Shown: one piece after another, positions 1 to 4,531 of the stretch
Layout of the letters: every line of letters begins with the position of its first letter
How positions within the stretch are numbered: the first letter of the stretch is position 1
Assembly (NCBI GenBank): GCA_031284645.1
Contig: JAITXS010000196.1
Coordinates: 1 to 5,604 of the forward strand
DNA from: Spirochaetaceae bacterium
GTDB taxonomy: Bacteria; Spirochaetota; Spirochaetia; Treponematales; Breznakiellaceae
Length of the DNA: 5,604 nt
Direction of reading: 5' to 3'
Translations under genes and position numbers: made by a program
The notes under the pieces: generated by a model
The model's input: the letters and a program-made list of their open reading frames with translations, nothing else
What the model was told of the DNA's origin: nothing
The model's database searches: none

Positions 1-84
1 TGATATATTATGACTAAACCCCCTACCCGAAGCAAAGGTCAAGGGGAGTTCGGGATAGGTCAGAGGATATCTAATAAAATCTAT

Positions 85-127
85 ACCCTATGACCCCATA
101 CCCCATACCCTTGCCCCAAGACCCTAT
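85..127. repeat. Degenerate C-rich heptamer tandem repeat with G4 potential on the - strand
   Basis: From 93 the sequence falls into five 7-bp units: ACCCCAT, ACCCCAT, ACCCTTG, CCCCAAG, ACCCTAT. A further ACCCTAT lies at 85-91, offset by one G. The CCC runs therefore recur at a 7-bp phase (94, 101, 108, 115, 122). On the - strand this gives six runs of three or four G separated by 3 to 5 nt, which meets the usual G-quadruplex pattern (four or more runs, loops of 1 to 7 nt). The repeat is seen directly in the sequence. Any function, or actual folding, is inference. Confidence 0.7.
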
Positions 128-175
128 CATGTTATTTTTGCTTAACATTCGTATGGTATTAGCGGGAAAGATCAC

Positions 176-194
176 AAAAAAATCAAAAAAAAAA
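176..194. promoter_or_regulatory. A-tracts upstream of the dcw promoter (possible UP element)
   Basis: A run of seven A (176-182) and a run of ten A (185-194) lie 12 to 30 bp upstream of the proposed -35 box. From the predicted start site this is about -48 to -66, where UP elements contacted by the RNA polymerase alpha subunit, or intrinsically bent DNA, commonly sit. The tracts are visible. The activating role is inference from position only. Confidence 0.4.
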
Positions 195-205
195 GCTAAT
201 GTTTC

Positions 206-235
206 TTGACCAAAATGTACTGAATTGCGTATGAT
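206..235 (+). promoter_or_regulatory. Sigma-70-type promoter for the mraZ-led operon
   Basis: TTGACC (206-211) matches the -35 consensus TTGACA at five of six bases. TATGAT (230-235) matches TATAAT at five of six. The spacer is 18 bp. Transcription would start near 242, about 35 nt before the preferred mraZ start at 277 and just before the 10-bp repeat array. No other good promoter is apparent before the later genes, and the small intergenic gaps suggest this one serves the whole cluster. This is a consensus match only. Confidence 0.6.
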
Positions 236-240
236 TATAT

Positions 241-290
241 CGTTAAGTGGAGAAAAGTGGAGAAAAGAGGAAGAAATTGGCGCTAAGCGG
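241..290 (+). promoter_or_regulatory. Putative MraZ operator: five 10-bp direct repeats
   Basis: Five consecutive decamers share AA at positions 5-6 and GG at positions 9-10: CGTTAAGTGG, AGAAAAGTGG, AGAAAAGAGG, AAGAAATTGG, CGCTAAGCGG. Position 7 is G in four of five. MraZ proteins of other bacteria are known to bind G-rich direct repeats of about one helical turn in front of their own gene (TGGGN units with 5-nt spacers in E. coli, AAAGTG-type repeats in Mycoplasma). The pattern, period and position fit that model. The array begins about where transcription should start, so bound MraZ would block initiation or early elongation. Its third unit supplies the GAGG ribosome-binding site, and its last two units extend into the mraZ coding sequence if TTG 277 is the start. 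Confidence 0.65.
266..271 (+). promoter_or_regulatory. Ribosome-binding site deciding the mraZ start
   Basis: AGAGGA lies six bases (counted from GAGG, 267-270) before an in-frame TTG at 277, which is good Shine-Dalgarno spacing. The upstream in-frame GTG at 247 has only an AT-rich, SD-free sequence before it and would sit about 5 nt from the predicted transcript start. This favours TTG 277. Confidence 0.6.
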
Positions 291-717
291 TGGTTTTTAT
301 AATACGCTTGATGATAAAGGACGAGTTAGCTTTCCGGCGCGTCTTAAAAGCGATTTTTCAGGTGACAGACTGGTTATGACACGAGGGATAGAAAAGTGTC
401 TTTACCTTTTTCCGCCTGAATTATGGAAGGAATTCGAGCAAAAGCTTGAGAACCCTTCGGTTATGTCAAAAGACTGGCGCAAGATGCAGCGGCATTTCCT
501 TGGCTGGGCGACTGAAGCGGATATTGACAAATCCGGCCGTCTTGCTATTCCCCAGAGTCTTCGCGAGTACGCGGGTTTTTCGCGTGATGTTATCATTATG
601 GGTCTTGGCAGGCGGATTGAGGTTTGGGATGCCGGGTTCTACAAGGAGACTCAGGGCGAAACAGATGATGGCAGGGGGCTTGAGGATATTGCCGAAAGTT
701 CCGGCCTCCTCTTTTAG
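277..717 (+). CDS. mraZ: MraZ, transcriptional regulator of the dcw cluster
   Basis: MraZ is a DNA-binding protein of the SpoVT/AbrB fold, often a ring-shaped oligomer, that regulates its own division and cell-wall operon. From TTG 277 the product is 146 residues, close to the usual 140-152. The two characteristic half-repeats are visible: LDDKGRVSFPARLK at about residues 11-24 and DIDKSGRLAIPQSLR at about 82-96, each with the DxxGR core. I chose TTG 277 because it has a GAGG site at good spacing and puts about ten residues before the first LDxKGR motif, as in known MraZ proteins. The longer alternative, GTG 247 (156 residues), adds a charged, lysine-rich N-terminus encoded by the operator repeats and lacks an SD. 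The gene leads the cluster, 11 nt before rsmH, and is probably autoregulated through the repeats at 241-290. Family identity is firm; the exact start is less so. Confidence 0.93.
   Translation: MALSGGFYNTLDDKGRVSFPARLKSDFSGDRLVMTRGIEKCLYLFPPELWKEFEQKLENPSVMSKDWRKMQRHFLGWATEADIDKSGRLAIPQSLREYAGFSRDVIIMGLGRRIEVWDAGFYKETQGETDDGRGLEDIAESSGLLF
682..715 (+). other. Possible weak hairpin plus T-run at the mraZ/rsmH junction
   Basis: GAGGA (682-686) can pair with TCCTC (707-711), and inside it GCCG (691-694) can pair with CGGC (702-705). TTTT follows at 712-715 and overlaps the mraZ stop. The internal loop (TATT opposite a single C) makes the structure modest. It could act as a partial attenuator between mraZ and rsmH, or it may be chance complementarity within coding sequence. 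Confidence 0.25.
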
Positions 718-728
718 CTGGTTTTCAC

Positions 729-1739
729 GTGACGGATGTTGTACATACGCCGGTTTTACCGGAAGAAACACTGGAGCTTCTTTCCGCCGCTCCTTCTCTG
801 TTGAGGGAAGAGAACAGGCGGAATGGATTGATGGTTGATGCGACTCTTGGGGAGGGAGGGCATAGCGAGGCCTTTTTGTCGCGATTTCCCGATTTAAAGA
901 TTATCGGGATTGATGCTGATGCCCGTATATTGGGTGTCGCAACGCAGCGTCTGCAAAGATTCGGGGGCCGGATAACTTTTTATTCGGGATGGGCTGATGA
1001 TTTTTTTTCTCTTTACTTCAAAAATCACGAAGACCATGAGCGGCCGGATATCATTCTTATTGACTTGGGAGTGTCCCTTTTCCATTACGAGAAAGGAGAC
1101 AGGGGCTTTAGTTTCCGCAAGGACGAGGTCCTGGATATGAGAATTGATACGTCACGCGGAGAACCGGTATCATCTATGCTTGCCCGCCTGAACGAGAGAG
1201 AACTTGCCGATATTCTTTATTATAACGCGGATGAGCGTTATGCACGGCGTATTGCCCGGGCCATTGTGGAGAGACGGCAGATGTCTGCGCTCTCAAGTTC
1301 TGCGGAGCTTGCCGATATTGTTCGGCGGGCTCTACCCGCAAAGGAGAGCCGCGGTCGTGTTCACCCTGCGACAAAGACTTTTCAGGCTTTGCGTATTATG
1401 GCAAACAGGGAGCTTGAGCGCCTGCCGGAGCTTTTGGAATCGGCGTTTTCCGTGTTGAATATCGGGGGCAGACTGGGGCTTATCAGCTTTCATTCGCTGG
1501 AAGACAGGATTGTCAAGAATTTTTTCCGCGAAAAAGCGCGTGTGTGCGTCTGTCCGGTTTCCGTGCCGGTTTGTTCCTGCGGGGGAACCCCTGAGCTCCG
1601 TCTTGTTACGAGAAAGGCAGTTCTTCCCTCACAGGAGGAGCTTGAAAAAAATCCTCCTTCACGGAGCGCAAAACTGCGCGTGGCGGAAAAGATTCGAGAA
1701 GGCCGCGATAACGCTTTTTTGCCAAAAGTAACGGCATAA
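729..1739 (+). CDS. rsmH: 16S rRNA (cytosine-1402-N4)-methyltransferase RsmH (MraW)
   Basis: RsmH uses S-adenosylmethionine to methylate N4 of C1402 in 16S rRNA, in the decoding centre of the small subunit. The 336-residue product shows the family motifs in order: HTPVLPEE at residues 6-13, the SAM-binding DATLGEGGHS (37-46) and GIDAD (60-64), IDLGVS (111-116) with GDRGFSF (123-129), DMRID (136-140), HPATKTFQALRIMANREL (212-229), GGRLGLISFHSLEDRIVK (246-263), a cysteine cluster (C273, C275, C282, C284) and the C-terminal SRSAKLRVAEK (311-321). It is about 20 residues longer than the E. coli enzyme, partly from a charged insert near residues 20-33. The usual NPRSRSAKLR reads NPPSRSAKLR here. 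GTG 729 is the only plausible start and has no clear Shine-Dalgarno; the mraZ stop is 11 nt upstream, so translation may depend on reinitiation by ribosomes finishing mraZ. A run of eight T (1001-1008) lies inside the gene without breaking the frame. Confidence 0.96.
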   Translation: MTDVVHTPVLPEETLELLSAAPSLLREENRRNGLMVDATLGEGGHSEAFLSRFPDLKIIGIDADARILGVATQRLQRFGGRITFYSGWADDFFSLYFKNHEDHERPDIILIDLGVSLFHYEKGDRGFSFRKDEVLDMRIDTSRGEPVSSMLARLNERELADILYYNADERYARRIARAIVERRQMSALSSSAELADIVRRALPAKESRGRVHPATKTFQALRIMANRELERLPELLESAFSVLNIGGRLGLISFHSLEDRIVKNFFREKARVCVCPVSVPVCSCGGTPELRLVTRKAVLPSQEELEKNPPSRSAKLRVAEKIREGRDNAFLPKVTA

Positions 1740-1745
1740 AAAGCC

Positions 1746-1752
1746 TAAGGAG
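1746..1752 (+). promoter_or_regulatory. Ribosome-binding site of the ftsL-like gene
   Basis: TAAGGAG lies 10 nt before GTG 1763, slightly long spacing. It sits in the loop of a small A/T inverted repeat, CATAAA (1735-1740) and TTTATG (1753-1758), whose first arm contains the rsmH stop codon. An ATG at 1756 is nearer but opens a different frame of about 36 codons that ends early, so GTG 1763 is preferred. Confidence 0.6.
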
Positions 1753-1762
1753 TTTATGTATT

Positions 1763-2041
1763 GTGGGAAAACGTGTTTTTCTGTATCTGATGGTGTTTTC
1801 GATTCCGCTTGCCTTGGGGCTTGTTGCCGGACAGGGCGTGCGTTATTCAGCTTTGAAAAATGATCTTGATTTTCTGAGCAAACTTCAGGAGGAATGGCTT
1901 GAGGCTAACAAGAGATTGATAACCGAAATTGCATCTCTTTCTTCTTCCGCGCGTATTGAGCAGATCGCGAAAGATAAGCTTGGTCTGGATAAGAAAAAAC
2001 CTGAGGATGTATTGCAGATTACGATTGATTCGAATAGATAG
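1763..2041 (+). CDS. ftsL: FtsL-like cell division protein (septum formation initiator type)
   Basis: This is a 92-residue bitopic membrane protein with the standard FtsL/DivIC layout. It has a two-residue-charged N-terminus (MGKR), one hydrophobic segment at about residues 5-23, and a periplasmic helix rich in charged and leucine residues (about 28-60) that looks like a coiled coil. A C-terminal segment follows with the recognisable RIEQIAKDKLGL motif (64-75) and a short DVLQI tail (82-86). FtsL proteins form a complex with FtsB/DivIC and FtsQ/DivIB and help activate FtsW and its partner PBP at the septum. Position supports the call: it directly follows rsmH, where ftsL sits in most dcw clusters. 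The next canonical gene, ftsI, is missing, and the stop codon TAG touches the murF ATG. Sequence conservation in this family is low, so assignment to FtsL rather than FtsB/DivIC rests mainly on context. Confidence 0.8.
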   Translation: MGKRVFLYLMVFSIPLALGLVAGQGVRYSALKNDLDFLSKLQEEWLEANKRLITEIASLSSSARIEQIAKDKLGLDKKKPEDVLQITIDSNR

Positions 2042-3439
2042 ATGTCTTTTTTAATGTCGTTTGCTGAGGCTGCGCAGGCTCTTGGAGAGGCCTTACCGGA
2101 TACTCAGGGAGGGTTTTCCTGTGTTTCTATTGATTCCCGGGAGATAGAGCCCGATGCGCTTTTTGTGGCTCTTCCCGGGGAAAAAATTGATGGGCATTGT
2201 TTTGTAAAACAGGCTTTTTTAAAGGGAGCCTCCGGCGCTCTTGTTGAAAAAAGCAAGATCGTTGAATACGGCTTGGCGGCTGTGGCAGCGGAATTCCATT
2301 GCACGCTTCTTCCTGTTGACAAGAGTCAACGAGCCTTGCAGGATTTAGCCGCTGCGTATCTAAGGAAATTTCCGCGTTTGCTTCGTGTCGGGATTACCGG
2401 ATCTTCGGGCAAGACAACGACAAAGGAGATAGCCGCAGCTATGGCCTCTTGTGAAAAAAAAGTTATCTGTAACAGCGGAAACTTGAATAGTGAGACCGGA
2501 TTGCCTTTATCAGTATTTAAAACGCGTCCTGAGCACGAAATCGGGATTTTTGAGCTTGGCATGAATCGAACAGGAGAAATTGCCGAATTAGCCGCTGTAC
2601 TTGAACCGCAGATTGCGCTGATAACGAATATCGGATCAGCCCATATTGGGAACTTGGGTAGCAAAGCGGGTATTGCCGCTGAAAAAAAGGCGATTTTTTC
2701 GCGATTTACCGGAAACGAGCGCGGACTTATACCCGAAAATGATGAATTTTCATCTTTTCTCGGAGAGAACATAAAAGGGAGTATTCGGCTTTTTGGCGAG
2801 GAAAGTGCACGGCAGCAAAAAAAGCTTACCGACCTTGCGGACGTGGGTTTTGACGGCTGGGAATTTAAATGGGAAGGGGAGGCCGTCTCTTTTGCGCTGC
2901 CCGGGTACCATAACCTGCGGGATGCGTTTGCAGCGGCGGCTATTGCCGATGAAATAGGGATCAGTGCAGAGGCTGTCAGAGCGGGATTCCGGTCGGCGCG
3001 GCCTCTTTTCGGACGGAGCGAAATCATAAAAGGCCCGGTCACGCTGATACGGGATTGTTACAACGCAAATCCCGAGTCAATGGCAGCGGCGATTGAGTTT
3101 TGCGATACGGCAGCATGGAAGGGACGGCGAGTTTACGTGCTGGGTTCAATGCTTGAGCTTGGTCATGATTCTGTGTCTGCCCATATTGATCTGGGCAAGC
3201 GGCTTGCCTCCTGTCAGGCGGACGCGATTTTTCTTTTTGGAAAAGAAACAGAATCAAGCGGAGCATTTTTGCGCGAATCGGGTTTGAAAAAAAATATTTT
3301 TCAAACAAACGACATAAATGACTTGAAAGCACTTTTAAGTTGTTTTATTCGGGAAGGTGATATGATCTTGTTGAAGGGTTCACGCAGCCTGTCTCTTGAA
3401 CGCCTTTGCGATACAATAGGAGAATGGTTTGTTTCTTGA
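2042..3439 (+). CDS. murF: UDP-N-acetylmuramoyl-tripeptide--D-alanyl-D-alanine ligase MurF
   Basis: MurF is the cytoplasmic ATP-dependent ligase that adds D-Ala-D-Ala to UDP-MurNAc-tripeptide, completing the pentapeptide precursor. The 465-residue length is typical. The N-terminal substrate domain contains SIDSREIEPDALFVALPGE (29-47). The central ATPase domain has the P-loop GITGSSGKTTTKE (117-129), NLNSETGLPLS (147-157), ELGMNRTGEI (171-180) and TNIGSAHIGNLGS (195-207). GYHNLRDAFAAAAIA (288-302) leads into the C-terminal domain with DCYNANPESMAAAIEF (338-353), VLGSMLELG (366-374) and LLKGSR (443-448). The usual VLGDM reads VLGSM. The ATG abuts the ftsL stop (TAGATG) and has no SD of its own, so the two genes are probably translationally coupled; an in-frame ATG at 2054 would trim only four residues. 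murE, which normally precedes murF, is absent here and must be elsewhere in the genome. The 3' end overlaps mraY by 11 nt. Confidence 0.96.
   Translation: MSFLMSFAEAAQALGEALPDTQGGFSCVSIDSREIEPDALFVALPGEKIDGHCFVKQAFLKGASGALVEKSKIVEYGLAAVAAEFHCTLLPVDKSQRALQDLAAAYLRKFPRLLRVGITGSSGKTTTKEIAAAMASCEKKVICNSGNLNSETGLPLSVFKTRPEHEIGIFELGMNRTGEIAELAAVLEPQIALITNIGSAHIGNLGSKAGIAAEKKAIFSRFTGNERGLIPENDEFSSFLGENIKGSIRLFGEESARQQKKLTDLADVGFDGWEFKWEGEAVSFALPGYHNLRDAFAAAAIADEIGISAEAVRAGFRSARPLFGRSEIIKGPVTLIRDCYNANPESMAAAIEFCDTAAWKGRRVYVLGSMLELGHDSVSAHIDLGKRLASCQADAIFLFGKETESSGAFLRESGLKKNIFQTNDINDLKALLSCFIREGDMILLKGSRSLSLERLCDTIGEWFVS
3282..3306. repeat. Perfect 10-bp inverted repeat inside murF
   Basis: GTTTGAAAAA (3282-3291) and TTTTTCAAAC (3297-3306) are exact reverse complements separated by five bases (AAATA). 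The repeat lies in the C-terminal domain of murF (about residues 414-422), about 130 nt before the gene end. It is visible directly. As RNA it would be an A/U-rich hairpin; no T-run follows, so it is not a normal intrinsic terminator. Confidence 0.75.
3418..3422 (+). promoter_or_regulatory. Ribosome-binding site deciding the mraY TTG start
   Basis: AGGAG, inside the last codons of murF, ends six bases before TTG 3429. This is near-ideal spacing and supports TTG as the mraY start. The ATG at 3424 is too close to the site and in another frame. Confidence 0.7.
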
Positions 3440-4505
3440 ATTTATATATCCGCTGGTAAAATTTTGGACGCCTCTTAACGTTCTGCAATATATTACCCTG
3501 CGCGGGGCCTATGCGGCGCTTACGACTTTGTTTCTCTGCTATATTTTCGGCGGGCGCATTATAGAAGCACTGCGAAAATTTAAAATAGGACAATCTATTA
3601 GGGATGACGGGCCTCAAAGTCATTTAAAAAAAGGCGGCACGCCTACTATGGGCGGGCTTATGATCATCATCAGTGTTTGTATATCAATGTTTCTGTGGAT
3701 GGATATTGGCAGTTTTAAAGTCTGGCTTGCTTTATGTTCGTTTTTAGCTTTTGGCGCCATCGGGTTTATCGATGATTATTTAAAAATAAAAAAACATAAT
3801 TCAGCGGGTTTAAGTGCAAAAGGGAAGTTGCTCGGTCAATGTCTGGTTGCCTTGACGCTTGTCCTTATTCTCTACTGTGTCGAAAAAACCAGCTCGGAAC
3901 TCTATGTGCCGTTTTTAAAAAAGCCGCTCTTTGACATGGGGCTTTTATGGATTCTTTTTGCTGTTCTTTTGCTGGTCGGGGAAAGTAACGCAGTTAATTT
4001 GACCGATGGACTTGACGGCTTGGCGTCCGGTTTGCTGATCTTTGTGTTCGCGGCCCTTGCCTTTGTTTGCTATTTATCCGGGCGCGCTGATTATTCGCTG
4101 TATTTAAACATTCCGTTTATTGAAGGAGCCGGAGAGTTAAGCGTATTTTGCCTTGCCGCCCTTGGAGCCTGCGTTGGCTTTTTATGGTTTAACGCGCATC
4201 CGGCTGAAGTTTTTATGGGGGATGTGGGCAGTCTTGCCTTGGGTGGCGCTATCGCGACTATATCAATTATGGTGCAAAAGGAAATTCTGGTTCTTGTGGC
4301 CGGCGGTGTTTTTGTTCTGGAAGCTGTTTCGGTTATTATTCAAGTTATGGTATTTAAATTAAAAGGGAAGCGTGTGTTTAAAATGGCTCCGCTTCATCAT
4401 CATTTTGAAATCTTGGGATGGGCCGAAACAAAAGTGGTCACACGGTTTTGGATTTTAGGGGGACTCTTCGCCATGATCGCCTTGTCAACATTAAAGGTTC
4501 AGTAA
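3429..4505 (+). CDS. mraY: Phospho-N-acetylmuramoyl-pentapeptide-transferase MraY
   Basis: MraY is the integral membrane enzyme that transfers phospho-MurNAc-pentapeptide from UDP to undecaprenyl phosphate, making lipid I. The 358-residue product has about ten hydrophobic segments (approximately 25-42, 72-91, 98-116, 133-150, 170-184, 198-216, 236-254, 262-281, 286-308, 338-356). Signature motifs are intact: DDGPQSHLKKGGTPTMGG (59-76), the aspartate pair D115-D116 in FIDDYLK, NAVNLTDGLDGLA (187-199), the catalytic-region D265 in FMGDVGSLALGG (262-273), and the histidine motif PLHHHFE (321-327) preceded by KRVFKMA. It starts at TTG inside the murF end (11-nt overlap) with a strong Shine-Dalgarno. 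murD, which normally follows mraY, is missing; ftsW comes next. Confidence 0.97.
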   Translation: MFLEFIYPLVKFWTPLNVLQYITLRGAYAALTTLFLCYIFGGRIIEALRKFKIGQSIRDDGPQSHLKKGGTPTMGGLMIIISVCISMFLWMDIGSFKVWLALCSFLAFGAIGFIDDYLKIKKHNSAGLSAKGKLLGQCLVALTLVLILYCVEKTSSELYVPFLKKPLFDMGLLWILFAVLLLVGESNAVNLTDGLDGLASGLLIFVFAALAFVCYLSGRADYSLYLNIPFIEGAGELSVFCLAALGACVGFLWFNAHPAEVFMGDVGSLALGGAIATISIMVQKEILVLVAGGVFVLEAVSVIIQVMVFKLKGKRVFKMAPLHHHFEILGWAETKVVTRFWILGGLFAMIALSTLKVQ

Positions 4506-4521
4506 TTCCCGTACAGGGAAT
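4505..4521 (+). promoter_or_regulatory. Small hairpin between mraY and ftsW
   Basis: ATTCCC (4505-4510) and GGGAAT (4516-4521) are exact inverted repeats around a 5-base loop (GTACA), beginning at the last base of the mraY stop codon. The second arm contains the only purine-rich, SD-like sequence (AGGGAA, 4515-4520) before ftsW ATG 4532, at rather long spacing. Pairing would hide it, so this may limit ftsW translation. No T-run follows, so termination is unlikely. The role is inference. Confidence 0.4.
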
Positions 4522-4531
4522 ACAATTTGGT

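Larger units (their letters stand above)
1..205. other. Non-coding upstream region
   Basis: I find no convincing gene here. The longest + strand frame starting at ATG (10-93) encodes only 27 residues, has no ribosome-binding site and resembles no known protein. The segment holds a G-rich patch (about 37-66), a C-rich heptamer repeat (85-127) and A-tracts (176-194). There is no clear intrinsic terminator for a gene further left. Whether the TGA at positions 1-3 ends an upstream gene cannot be told from this window. Confidence 0.6.

Noticed and set aside
10..93. A 27-codon frame starting at ATG 10
   Set aside because: It has no Shine-Dalgarno and no recognisable product, and it ends inside the heptamer repeat.
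231..246. ATG at 231 as an alternative mraZ start
   Set aside because: It is in a different frame from mraZ and overlaps the -10 box.
446..838. A 130-codon + strand frame spanning the mraZ/rsmH junction
   Set aside because: It overlaps two well-supported genes in another frame, and its product is Arg- and Cys-rich with no recognisable motifs.
1001..1008. Homopolymer runs of eight (T at 1001-1008 in rsmH, A at 2454-2461 and 3287-3294 in murF) as phase-variation switches
   Set aside because: All the reading frames are intact, and on/off switching of murF would be lethal. The runs are modest for this base composition.
1756..1865. Short frame from ATG 1756, close to the ftsL Shine-Dalgarno
   Set aside because: It gives about 36 residues with no family features. 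The overlapping frame from GTG 1763 encodes a clear FtsL-like protein.
2326..3042. A 238-codon open frame on the - strand opposite murF
   Set aside because: It lies wholly within a clear murF gene. Its translation is rich in Ser, Pro and Ala with no recognisable domain, as expected for an antisense shadow.
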